Source: Desulfomicrobiaceae bacterium
Lineage (GTDB): Bacteria > Desulfobacterota > Desulfovibrionia > Desulfovibrionales > Desulfomicrobiaceae
Assembly: GCA_003530935.1 (NCBI GenBank)
Contig: DPEO01000160.1
Span: 1 to 23,867 of the forward strand
Direction of reading: 5' to 3'
DNA: 23,867 nucleotides
The notes under the pieces are model-generated. The model saw only the letters and a list, made by a program, of their open reading frames with translations, ran no database searches and was not told the DNA's origin. Shown in pieces: positions 1 through 6,504 of the stretch; position 1 is the stretch's first letter, and each line of letters begins with the position of its first letter. The translations under genes and the position numbers were made by a program.

Positions 1-404
1 AGCCCGTAGGGCAGGAAGGCGAGCTTGGTCAGGACGCGATGGAACTCGTTGTTGATGAGGGCATAGCCCTTGCCGTAGCCGAGGTCCGACTCGTGCTCGA
101 TCTTGAACTTCTTGCAGATGTAGTCCGCGCACATGCGGTAGGCGTTGTCGACGGTGTCGAGCACCACGGTCTTGAAGCCGTGCTTGCCATCGGCGATCTC
201 GCCGCAGGCGGCGAGCAGCTCCTCCCAGCTGCTCACCGGCGCCTGGTACACCTCCAGGGCGTTCAGGCCCGGCTCCGTGGCCAGGAACAGCGCGCCGTCG
301 GCCTGCGAACACCAGGTCGACTTGCCGATCTTGCTCGGGCCGTAGACCAGCACCGTGAGACCGGCCAGGTCCTGCTTGGGCGGGGTTTTCTTCGTGGGCA
401 GCAT
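1..404 (-). CDS. Phage RecA-like/Sak4-like P-loop ATPase, 3' part cut by window edge
   Basis: The first 134 codons of a minus-strand gene are present and the rest lies beyond the left edge. A Walker A motif (GPSKIGKST, residues 22-30) is followed by a Walker B-like hydrophobic strand ending in Asp (VVLDTVDNAY, about residues 80-90). This is the layout of the small AAA_24/Sak4-type nucleotide-binding proteins that phages use in recombination. The ATG at 404 is preceded by AAGGAGGA at good spacing, which fixes the start. It lies 24 nt downstream of the Cas4/RecB-like nuclease, so the two probably form a DNA repair or recombination pair. The ATPase fold is clear; the Sak4-like role is inferred from the family and the neighbour. 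Confidence 0.8.
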   Translation of the reverse strand, partial: MLPTKKTPPKQDLAGLTVLVYGPSKIGKSTWCSQADGALFLATEPGLNALEVYQAPVSSWEELLAACGEIADGKHGFKTVVLDTVDNAYRMCADYICKKFKIEHESDLGYGKGYALINNEFHRVLTKLAFLPYG

Positions 405-428
405 TTTCGTTCCTCCTTCTTCGTGTCC

Positions 429-1445
429 TCAGAACGCCGGGGCCTCTTCGCACGAGGACCCGTCCCGCAGCTCTTCATGCGGGGGGACTTTCCGGTACAG
501 GTTCTCGATGACGTTGGGGCTGCCGCCGGAACGGCAGAGCGGGAAGTAGGCGCAGGGGCGCCGGTAGTGGAAACAGAACGCGGTGTTCCGGTAGAAAGCG
601 CCCCGCCGCCTGGCGTCGAGAAAGGCCTGGGTCAGCTCCCACAGCTCCGTCTGCAGGGCGGCGAACTGGTCGCGGGAGATGTAGAGGGTCTCCCGGTGGA
701 ACATCCCGGGCTCCGCGTACTTGGCGGCCAGACGCTCCTGGAACGCCTCGTCACTCTCGGGGAGCCTGCGCCTGGCGGAGCTCTTGCCGGTCTTGGAGCG
801 TGCGGCCAGCTTCCGCCGCCGCTCCTCGAACTCGGCCTCGGTCTCGCCGCGGCCTTGCTGGAGACGCGCCTTGACCAGGATGTTGTAGATGATCCCCGCG
901 ATGCGCAGCCCCAGCGTCCGCTCGACGTACCAGGCGTAGAGAATGATCTGGAAGTCGGTCCACAGGCGCTCCAGGTAGTCGGCGTCGATCTGCGAGGCGG
1001 TCTTGTGCTCCAGCAGGAAATGCTCGTCGGCGATCCGGACGATCCCGTCCACCCTGCCGGCCAGCGCGAAGCTCCGGCTCGAAGCGCCCGTGGCGGGATT
1101 GACGATCTTCCCCTCGAAGGTCTTCTCCAGCGCGACGACCTCGAACTCCTCGGTGGGATAGCGCGCGGCGTAGCCCTTCATCATGGCGGTGGCCAAGTGC
1201 CAGTCGTGCTGCTCACGCTCGTCCTGGGCCCGGTTGGGGCACGCCCGGTCGATGTGGTCCAGCACCGCGGGCAGATCCCGGTCCCGGTGCCAGATCTCCA
1301 GGCACTCGTGGATCAGCGAGCCGAAGGAGAGGTTGTGGTCGCGCTCGAGCGGCACCAGCTCGTGGATGTAGCGCCACTCGCAGGCCTTCCGGCAGTTCCG
1401 GAACAGGCTCCACATCGAGTAGGTGGTGAGCACAGGGCCGCTCAT
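429..1445 (-). CDS. PD-(D/E)XK nuclease (RecB/Cas4-like), probable iron-sulfur cluster
   Basis: This 338-aa protein has the nuclease core GRVDGIV...FLLEHKTAS: an Asp in one strand, then Glu-x-Lys in the next. A QIILYAWYVE helix follows, as in the PDDEXK_1 (RecB, AddB, Cas4) group. Cysteines sit at both ends (CRKAC near residues 18-22; C-x6-C-x5-C near the C-terminus), matching the split cysteine arrangement that holds a 4Fe-4S cluster in Cas4 and AddB. Such proteins resect DNA ends during phage recombination. The ATG at 1445 was chosen because it overlaps the upstream stop as ATGA, giving translational coupling; longer upstream readings have no such support. Function in this element is inferred. 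Confidence 0.85.
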   Translation of the reverse strand: MSGPVLTTYSMWSLFRNCRKACEWRYIHELVPLERDHNLSFGSLIHECLEIWHRDRDLPAVLDHIDRACPNRAQDEREQHDWHLATAMMKGYAARYPTEEFEVVALEKTFEGKIVNPATGASSRSFALAGRVDGIVRIADEHFLLEHKTASQIDADYLERLWTDFQIILYAWYVERTLGLRIAGIIYNILVKARLQQGRGETEAEFEERRRKLAARSKTGKSSARRRLPESDEAFQERLAAKYAEPGMFHRETLYISRDQFAALQTELWELTQAFLDARRRGAFYRNTAFCFHYRRPCAYFPLCRSGGSPNVIENLYRKVPPHEELRDGSSCEEAPAF

Positions 1446-1759
1446 CGCGCCGCCCCCATGGCACGGAGCGGGGCGTGCGGCGCTTGAGTCTCGTCGACCC
1501 GCTCGACCTTGAAGGCCTCCTCGCCGAACTCCCGCGTCAGGAAGCCAGTGAAGATGCGCGCGATGTGGCGCCCCACCTCGGTGCCCGCGTCGACCACGCA
1601 GGCCCGCTTCTTCTCGTCCAGGCAGAAGGATGCGTCGAGACGCACCAGGGAGCGCCCGTGCAGGCTCTCCGTCGCCAGCACCGCAAGGAGCAGCGACTCC
1701 TCGACATCCCGGAAAGGGACGTCGTCGGAGAAGTTGTATCGGTAGATGTCGCGTTTCAT
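1442..1759 (-). CDS. Small phage protein of unknown function (105 aa)
   Basis: I do not recognise this 105-aa protein. It begins at an ATG with a GGAGG ribosome binding site 7 nt upstream, and its TGA overlaps the start of the nuclease gene (ATGA), so the two are co-translated. The sequence is mixed alpha/beta with no membrane segment. It resembles a small accessory protein of the recombination operon by position only. The ribosome binding site lies 10 nt after a short element, CCGCAAGCGAC, that also occurs in two other leaders of this mobile element. Confidence 0.75.
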   Translation of the reverse strand: MKRDIYRYNFSDDVPFRDVEESLLLAVLATESLHGRSLVRLDASFCLDEKKRACVVDAGTEVGRHIARIFTGFLTREFGEEAFKVERVDETQAPHAPLRAMGAAR

Positions 1760-1876
1760 GACTTTGCCTCCGTTCCCGTCGCTTGCGGTTCATGGGAGGG
1801 GCGCCCCGGGCCCGGGATCCGGGCCGCCTTCCGGCGACCCGTTTCCCGAACCCGTTCCTTACCTACCGGAGGGGAG
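1760..1876 (-). promoter_or_regulatory. Structured leader, copy C (partial relative of copies A and B)
   Basis: This leader lies between the sigma-like gene and the 105-aa gene. Read on the minus strand, it begins with an 18-mer (1859-1876) repeated exactly in the copy B region at 9653-9670. It ends with the core CCGCAAGCGAC (1778-1788) shared by all three leaders. Between them are GC-rich hairpins, including CGCC-GGAA-GGCG with a GNRA-type loop. The CCUCCG inside the 18-mer can pair with the CGGAGG ribosome binding site of the next gene, which would mask it. The outer stem seen in copies A and B is not evident, so this is either a diverged copy or a different RNA sharing parts. Confidence 0.4.
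1859..1876 (-). repeat. 18-bp dispersed repeat, copy 1
   Basis: The plus-strand string TTACCTACCGGAGGGGAG occurs here and again at 9653-9670, identical over all 18 bases. Both copies are in noncoding DNA of the element, both lie ahead of minus-strand genes, and on the minus strand both carry an anti-Shine-Dalgarno-like CCCCUCC. Chance repetition of an 18-mer within 8 kb is unlikely. Confidence 0.8.
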
Positions 1877-1895
1877 CCGGGACCGTCGGCGGCGA

Positions 1896-2483
1896 TCACA
1901 GGTAGTCCCGGAGGCCGGCGTCCTCGAAGATGGCGCGCAGCTTCTTGATGGACTCGTAGATCGTTCCCCGCGGGATGCCGGTGTCGCGGGAGATCTCGGT
2001 CACGCTTTCCGTCTGAAGGCGCTGGCACAGGGTGCGCAGCTCCGGGGGAAGCGAGGCGATGACGCGCCCCAGGTCTATGGAGAGATCCCGCAGCTCGGCC
2101 GCCGGGCGCGACAGCTTGCCCGTGCGGCGCAGGTACTCCTCCTGGTCGATGGTCTCCAGCCGTTCGATGGAGCCGCCCTCGTCGTCCTCCAGACGGTCGT
2201 TGAGGGAGCAGGTGCAGAGGCGGTAGTCCCGCATGCCGGCCTTGCGCGCCTCGATGATCGTGGCGACCTTGTGCTCGACGATGCGGGCGATGAAGGTGTT
2301 GCGCTGCGCCCTGTCGGGGTTGTACTTGGGCAGGCGGCGGAGCAGGTCGAGCATCATTTCCTGCTCCAGGTCCTCGCGGTCGGACTCGGTGAATCCGGCC
2401 CGGCCGACCAGCTGCCTCGCCTTGTGCTTGATGATCCGGACTGCATACTCGTCGATCCCTTCGTAGCGATTGTCGAAACCCAT
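1896..2483 (-). CDS. Sigma-70-like transcription factor of the phage element
   Basis: This 195-aa protein looks like a minimal sigma factor. Residues of about 30-80 (DLEQEMMLDLLRRLPKY... RNTFIARIVEHKVATII) resemble sigma region 2. The C-terminal 60 residues (LPPELRTLCQRL...VTEISRDTGIPRGTIYESIKKL) form a sigma region 4-like helix-turn-helix. Phages use such factors, or anti/co-sigma relatives, to turn on late or replication genes. It is the first gene after leader copy A, whose last hairpin buries its ribosome binding site (GAGGAGG), so its translation may be controlled. The sigma-like fold is well supported; whether it acts as a true sigma is not shown. Confidence 0.78.
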   Translation of the reverse strand: MGFDNRYEGIDEYAVRIIKHKARQLVGRAGFTESDREDLEQEMMLDLLRRLPKYNPDRAQRNTFIARIVEHKVATIIEARKAGMRDYRLCTCSLNDRLEDDEGGSIERLETIDQEEYLRRTGKLSRPAAELRDLSIDLGRVIASLPPELRTLCQRLQTESVTEISRDTGIPRGTIYESIKKLRAIFEDAGLRDYL

Positions 2484-2488
2484 CTGAG

Positions 2489-2640
2489 CCTCCTCGCGGC
2501 CGAGGAGGAGCTCGTGTGGGTGTCGACCTTGTCCGGGATGGCCGCCCTATCCGTCGCTTGCGGAGGCATTGCGAGTTCGCCGGTTCTGGCGACACCCACA
2601 ACGACCTCCGCTCTGCGGCCAGTCTGTTGTCTGGTGACTG
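2489..2640 (-). promoter_or_regulatory. Structured leader RNA, copy A, with ribosome-binding-site hairpin
   Basis: Read on the minus strand, an 11-bp perfect stem (2590-2600 with 2515-2525, UGUGGGUGUCG / CGACACCCACA) encloses about 64 nt that include the core CCGCAAGCGAC (2553-2563). It is preceded by a small CCGC/GCGG hairpin (2608-2618) also found in copy B. Immediately downstream is a perfect 8-bp hairpin with a 4-nt loop (2489-2508) whose 3' arm contains the whole ribosome binding site of the sigma-like gene. This arrangement, a folded domain followed by a masking hairpin, is that of a translational riboswitch or protein-binding leader. No ligand is known. Confidence 0.6.
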
Positions 2641-2657
2641 ACGTTCAGGCCCGGGCC

Positions 2658-2990
2658 CTATGCCCGGACCGCCTCTTCCACGCTCATGCGGAACGGGAGC
2701 CCGTGCTTGATCTCGAGGATCTCCACCGTTCCGTCGCCGAGGCGGCTGAGGTGCGTGAAGAACTCCACCGCCTGGGCTTTCAGGGCGAAGTCGTCCGACC
2801 CGAGCTCACGTCTCGGGCCGTTTTCTCCGCCGAACTTGATCTCGCGCACCACGCGCGGGGGCGGATCGAGCACCGGCTCGCCGCCGCGCACGGCCAGCCC
2901 CTCGATCCGCCCGAAGTTGATCTCCTGCATCAGCTCCAGCAGGCGTCTCCGCGCAGGAGTGAGGGACGCCTTGGTCGTCACTTCGCTCAT
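2658..2990 (-). CDS. Small phage-associated protein of unknown function (110 aa)
   Basis: This 110-aa protein has a predicted N-terminal helix (PARRRLLELMQEINFGRIEGL) followed by beta-rich sequence with RVVREIKFGGENGPRRELGS. I do not recognise it as a characterised family. The ATG at 2990 is preceded by GAAAGGAGGTC, a strong ribosome binding site; the longer reading from 3077 would run through the terminator hairpin and is rejected. The gene stands alone between a strong terminator upstream and leader A downstream, so it may have its own promoter. A hairpin (CCGGGC/GCCCGG, 2651-2667) straddles its stop codon. Confidence 0.7.
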   Translation of the reverse strand: MSEVTTKASLTPARRRLLELMQEINFGRIEGLAVRGGEPVLDPPPRVVREIKFGGENGPRRELGSDDFALKAQAVEFFTHLSRLGDGTVEILEIKHGLPFRMSVEEAVRA

Positions 2991-3025
2991 TCCGGACCTC
3001 CTTTCCGCGCCGCACGGCGCGAACG

Positions 3026-3075
3026 AAAAAGCCCCCCTGGGAGGGAGGTCCGGCGGGGATTCCTCCCAGGGGGGC
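3026..3075 (-). terminator. Strong Rho-independent terminator (minus direction)
   Basis: A perfect 14-bp inverted repeat (3062-3075 with 3031-3044, GCCCCCCTGGGAGG and its complement) is followed on the minus strand by five T residues (3030-3026). It would end transcripts arriving from the lexA operon, or a small RNA started nearby, before the 110-aa gene. The 17-nt loop holds GGTCCGGCGGG on the plus strand, which is exactly complementary to bases 3117-3127. Confidence 0.85.
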
Positions 3076-3129
3076 AACCACCCGGTCTCCCGGGCGTGTC
3101 TCTACGGGATGAAGGTCCCGCCGGACCTT
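3026..3129 (-). ncRNA. Candidate small structured RNA or attenuator leader
   Basis: Three hairpins follow each other on the minus strand: AAGGUCC-GGCG-GGACCUU (3129-3112, 7 bp), CCCGG-GAGA-CCGGG (3094-3081) and the 14-bp terminator (3075-3031) with its U run. In addition, 11 nt of the first hairpin (3117-3127) are perfectly complementary to the terminator loop (3047-3057), which allows a long-range or pseudoknot pairing. No convincing promoter was found upstream, so this may be a free small RNA or an attenuator in a longer transcript. It encodes no supported protein. Confidence 0.45.
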
Positions 3130-3303
3130 TCACCCCTCACTGGCGAAATTTCGATGGGAGGCCGGGGGAACGGTGGGTAGAGCACGGTTAGGCCGCTCTA
3201 ACCGATTGATGTGACGGGGAATCTCAGAGCGAGGGCGGGGGAACTTTTTGTTGAATTTTTTTCCGGGGGGTCAGCGAATTTTCGCTGGGAGGGACGGGAC
3301 TGG
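3130..3303. other. Noncoding stretch with three palindromes
   Basis: Together with the preceding RNA this makes a 313-nt stretch (2991-3303) without a gene. It holds three short palindromes: CGAAATTTCG (3144-3153), CGGTTAG-6-CTAACCG (3185-3204) and CAGCGAA-TT-TTCGCTG (3272-3287). The last sits just past the stop of the 354-aa gene but lacks a T run, so it is a poor terminator. The middle one has the form of a repressor operator. No clear promoter was recognised. Confidence 0.5.
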
Positions 3304-4368
3304 TTATTCGTCGGGGAGAATCGAAAACCGGGCCTGCCAGCCCTTGCCGTCGTCTGTTACGCGGAAAGGATCCCCTTCGATTCTGAAGAAAGATCGAAGG
3401 TTCTCAGCCAGCTTCTCCCGGCGTTTCTGGTTCTTTCGGTGCGCATGCGGGCTGGTCCAATCGAGAACACCCCGCCCCTCAGAGAAGGCATAGAGCAGCT
3501 TCCACTGGACGGTCGGCTCTCCGTTCTTCTTGTTGGCCATGCCCATTTGGGTATAGTTGTAAACGCCGCCGGCCGATTTCATTTTGACCGATACGGTGTG
3601 CCCGTCTTTGAAGCGAATACTGACGTCGCCCCATGTCGAACCGGGCGGCGTGGGAAAGAAAGCCATGGAATCGCTATCCTTGGGCGAGGGCAGGACGGTC
3701 TGTCGAAACTCCGACCAGATTTCTTCGACCGGACGATTCGTAGTAAGAGCCCCCTTGTCATCCCAGACGAGGAATTCCGAGAGCGGGAAAAAGGCCGCAT
3801 CCCGCCTCCGCAGGAAATCCTCACAATCCGATCCATGCAGGTCTCGTGTCGGAGCCAGCAAAACGAAGGGCTTGTCGTTTCTCGCCACCAAGGCCTCAAC
3901 CACCCGACGGTATTCTTCTGGTTCGATTTGGAATGTCATGAAGACCGGGAAACGGAATCCCGCATAGGGAAAGTACGTTCCAATCCGAAAGGTCATGGGC
4001 AAGCGGTCCACGGACGCCTTCTCGTCCTGGGTAATCTGGAGAGCTGAGGCGATGCTTGCGCCAAGCGCGGAGCGGTTCAGCTCGTAGACGACGATATCCT
4101 GTCTGCGTAGCGGGATGGCTTCACAGCGTCTCGGTGTGCACCGGCACACGGCGACGATGTCATCTGGAGCGTGCTCCACAACGGCATGCACGCACCCGCA
4201 TCCCTTCGGCTCAGGACAGGGATAGCCGGTCGCCAGCTTTCCGTTGGGTCGCAGGAAGACCTCGACCAGCTCGTACTCGTCCCCGAGTAGAGATCTCCAC
4301 TCCTGGGTGACGGCGGCGAGTCCGGGGATCCGTTCAAGTGCCTGCCATAGACGCAACGGTGCCCTCAT
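3304..4368 (-). CDS. Unknown protein with a Cys/His cluster, second gene after lexA (354 aa)
   Basis: I do not recognise this family. Near the N-terminus, six cysteines (C51, C57, C59, C75, C77, C82) and two histidines (H61, H66) fall within 32 residues, which suggests a metal-binding, probably zinc, module. A mixed alpha/beta middle part follows, and the C-terminus is basic and helical (RKNQKRREKLAENLRSFF) with a final beta hairpin. No signal peptide or membrane segment is visible. The start (ATG 4368, AGGAAG upstream) lies inside the end of the 397-aa gene with a 35-nt overlap, so both are translated from one message led by lexA. A nucleic-acid-related or defence role would be pure inference. 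Confidence 0.8.
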   Translation of the reverse strand: MRAPLRLWQALERIPGLAAVTQEWRSLLGDEYELVEVFLRPNGKLATGYPCPEPKGCGCVHAVVEHAPDDIVAVCRCTPRRCEAIPLRRQDIVVYELNRSALGASIASALQITQDEKASVDRLPMTFRIGTYFPYAGFRFPVFMTFQIEPEEYRRVVEALVARNDKPFVLLAPTRDLHGSDCEDFLRRRDAAFFPLSEFLVWDDKGALTTNRPVEEIWSEFRQTVLPSPKDSDSMAFFPTPPGSTWGDVSIRFKDGHTVSVKMKSAGGVYNYTQMGMANKKNGEPTVQWKLLYAFSEGRGVLDWTSPHAHRKNQKRREKLAENLRSFFRIEGDPFRVTDDGKGWQARFSILPDE

Positions 4369-5527
4369 GGTCTTCCTGCCTGTTCGTCACAATGAAACCG
4401 CGCTTCACGAGCCACTCTTCGACAACGGCGCTGTCGTCATCCCGCGTGTACTGAGCGATGTTCGACGGCCTGATCGTCACGGTCCGTGGCGTCTTCGAAT
4501 CGCTGAACTTCACCTGAAAACTGGCGCGGATGATCCGACTTTTCGCTGGCAGGGTGCGGCCTCTGGCTTCGAATGCAGCGAAGACGTCCGAAGCCTTGCG
4601 GATCTCGATTTCGTTCTCCGATCCGCCCCAGAAGAAATGAATCTCCTTCAGCTTGACCCATTCCATTCCGTCCACGTCCGTGCAGACCAAGGCGGCCGGC
4701 CCATCGGTCCTCAGCGGCTCGAGCGTGTACTTCCCCGTGCCGGGGAAGAAGTCCTCGCCGCCGAACAGATGCAGGCCGAATTTCCTGCGGTAAAGGTCCT
4801 TCTCCCACTTCGATGCCGCGTTGATCCGCAGCTCACCAATGGAGGGTTCGTAGACCAGGACGTCGTGTTTCTCCGGCCGGTAGAACACGCTCGTCGACTG
4901 GCCGGCCTCAAGGCTGCCTTCCCGCTTGTAAGGTTCCCCGTGCCGGACAAGAAACCAGATGGCATCCTTCTTCGGGTAGACGAAAACGCGGGAGCCGCGA
5001 CCGCGCTTCTTCTTCTCGAACAGATCGTCCAGGTCGTCTTGCAGGGCGACCAGTGTCTTTGCGGTGGGATTCTTGAATGCAGGGACAGGCGAAGTCTCGG
5101 TCTGGAAGTATTCGAACGAGCGGGGACGGGTCAGGTATTGCTCGGCGTGCTTGCGCTCGAGAAGGTCCCTGTCATGGAGCCAGACCTGGACGGCGACATC
5201 GGCGGGCGTAGGGTCGGGGTTGCCATCCAGGTGGATGCCGTTCCGTTCCACCTCGTGCAGCAGTTCATCCATGCCCTCTGGAGTCGCCATTTCGTGGATG
5301 AAGTACAACGCATCCGCCAATTCCTTGGGCGTGTCGCTGTCCGGAGTCATGAAGACCTGGACGATCCCTTCGTAGTCGAGGCCGTCCGCTTGGCCTGGTG
5401 GTGGCAACGATACGCCTCGGCCGTTGAAGAAGGCTGCGTGAGGTTGCAGGAGAGCGATCAAGTGCTCCTCCGCGATAGCCTTCAAACCATCAGGATGGGA
5501 AAACCGCCGAAGGTTGTACGTCGCCAC
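4334..5527 (-). CDS. Unknown 397-aa protein, first gene after lexA
   Basis: No characterised family is recognised. The protein is soluble, charged and mixed alpha/beta. It has an acidic N-terminal third, a basic linker (FEKKKRGRGSR, about residues 170-180), and a middle region rich in aromatic beta strands. The start is a GTG at 5527 with AAGGAGG about 7 nt upstream, only 15 nt after the lexA stop; the alternative ATG codons are internal. The tight lexA/397/354 order and the strong upstream promoter make SOS-type induction likely. Its partner is presumably the overlapping 354-aa protein. Possible roles include phage lysis-lysogeny control, DNA damage response or defence; none is shown by sequence. 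Confidence 0.82.
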   Translation of the reverse strand: MATYNLRRFSHPDGLKAIAEEHLIALLQPHAAFFNGRGVSLPPPGQADGLDYEGIVQVFMTPDSDTPKELADALYFIHEMATPEGMDELLHEVERNGIHLDGNPDPTPADVAVQVWLHDRDLLERKHAEQYLTRPRSFEYFQTETSPVPAFKNPTAKTLVALQDDLDDLFEKKKRGRGSRVFVYPKKDAIWFLVRHGEPYKREGSLEAGQSTSVFYRPEKHDVLVYEPSIGELRINAASKWEKDLYRRKFGLHLFGGEDFFPGTGKYTLEPLRTDGPAALVCTDVDGMEWVKLKEIHFFWGGSENEIEIRKASDVFAAFEARGRTLPAKSRIIRASFQVKFSDSKTPRTVTIRPSNIAQYTRDDDSAVVEEWLVKRGFIVTNRQEDHEGTVASMAGT

Positions 5528-5542
5528 TTTCTGTCCTCCTTT

Positions 5543-6247
5543 TCATGACGCGTTTGTGGTGGCCCTGCGTCCCGGATCCAATCGCCTGACACCGACCACC
5601 TTTCCGAGAATCCGCAGATCCTCGCTGGGGCCGATGGGAATCGGTGGGTACTTCGGATTCTCGGGCCTGAGCTCGATCTTCTCCTCCCGGATATAGAGAC
5701 GTTTCACGGTCGCCTCTTCGCCGAGAAGGGCCACCACGATATCCCCGCTCTCGGCCACGGGCTGCTGCCGCACGATGACGAGGTCACCCTCATGGATATC
5801 AGCCTTGATCATGCTGTCGCCGTCGACCACGAGGGCGAAACAGCGACCCCGCGAAGCGGTTCCGCCCTCCACCAGCACCTCGCCGATGATGTTTTCCTCG
5901 GCGAAGAGGGGCTGTCCCGCGGCCACCCTCCCGAGGATGGGAACGGGGACGAGATCGGTGATCTCGTCTTCCGGCTCGCGGACCACCGCGAGCCCCCGGG
6001 CCTTGCGGGGCTCGCGCTTCAAATAGCCTTTACGGACGAGCTGGTTGACCTGGGCATGCGCGCTTGCGTGGGTGATGCCGAGTATCTCGGCGAGCTCCTG
6101 GATCGTCGGCGGGTAGCCCTTGCGGGCGATGAAGTCCCGGATCTCCCTCAGCGTCCGTCTCTGATGTTCGGTAATGCTGACGATGGGACGCCGCCCGGGA
6201 CCGCCCTTTCTTCTCTTGGCGGGCCCCTTCGTCTGGTTTGATTTCAT
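5543..6247 (-). CDS. lexA: LexA-type self-cleaving repressor
   Basis: This 234-aa protein has the full LexA plan. An N-terminal winged helix (ITEHQRRTLREIRDFIARKGYPPTIQELAEILGITHASAHAQVNQL) is followed by the Ala-Gly cleavage site in RVAAGQP. The S24 protease domain carries the catalytic Ser in VDGDSM and the catalytic Lys in EEATVKRLY. It should repress promoters until RecA filaments trigger self-cleavage. The start at ATG 6247 (AAGGA 8 nt upstream) is preferred to 6286, because the upstream residues do not resemble LexA. Being the first gene of a promoter-lexA-397-354 unit, it probably controls this cassette and perhaps prophage induction. It is a mobile-element copy; the host lexA, if any, is not in view. 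Confidence 0.93.
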   Translation of the reverse strand: MKSNQTKGPAKRRKGGPGRRPIVSITEHQRRTLREIRDFIARKGYPPTIQELAEILGITHASAHAQVNQLVRKGYLKREPRKARGLAVVREPEDEITDLVPVPILGRVAAGQPLFAEENIIGEVLVEGGTASRGRCFALVVDGDSMIKADIHEGDLVIVRQQPVAESGDIVVALLGEEATVKRLYIREEKIELRPENPKYPPIPIGPSEDLRILGKVVGVRRLDPGRRATTNAS

Positions 6248-6354
6248 AACCGCCGTCCTTATGTCGACCGTTCTTGACAAGAGCAACGTTCCATCTCTCC
6301 TCGCTGAACGAACCGGACCGCGGAGCGCAGGCGCACCGCGGCCACAGATACCAC

Positions 6355-6383
6355 ATTATACGGGCTTACATACATCAGGTCAA
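6355..6383 (-). promoter_or_regulatory. Strong sigma-70-type promoter of the lexA operon
   Basis: On the minus strand, TTGACC (6383-6378) and a perfect TATAAT (6360-6355) are separated by exactly 17 nt. Transcription would begin near 6348, giving a leader of about 100 nt. A LexA operator is expected here but I cannot identify a convincing dyad, so autorepression remains inferred. The 6384-6504 stretch upstream shows nothing else clear. Confidence 0.8.
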
Positions 6384-6504
6384 ATGAAAAACGATGCTTC
6401 CCGAGACATTCCAACAAGATAGGTCGGTCCCGGTGAGAGGAAGACGGCGGGAAGTGAGAGCGAGAGGGTTCCCTGATGGGCGAGGGTTTGGGAGTGGCCG
6501 CGGG

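Noticed and set aside
39..1487. Long plus-strand open frame over the ATPase and nuclease genes
   Set aside because: It is the antisense shadow of GC-rich minus-strand genes that have motifs and ribosome binding sites; the plus frame has neither.
1746..3191. 481-codon plus-strand open frame
   Set aside because: It runs through the sigma-like gene, both leaders and a terminator on the other strand and shows no protein family signal.
3272..3287. CAGCGAA-TT-TTCGCTG as terminator of the lexA cassette
   Set aside because: There is no T run on either side and only a 2-nt loop; the 14-bp hairpin at 3026-3075 is a far better terminator.
4244..5548. 434-codon plus-strand open frame
   Set aside because: It is the antisense of the 397-aa gene, which has a ribosome binding site and an operon context.
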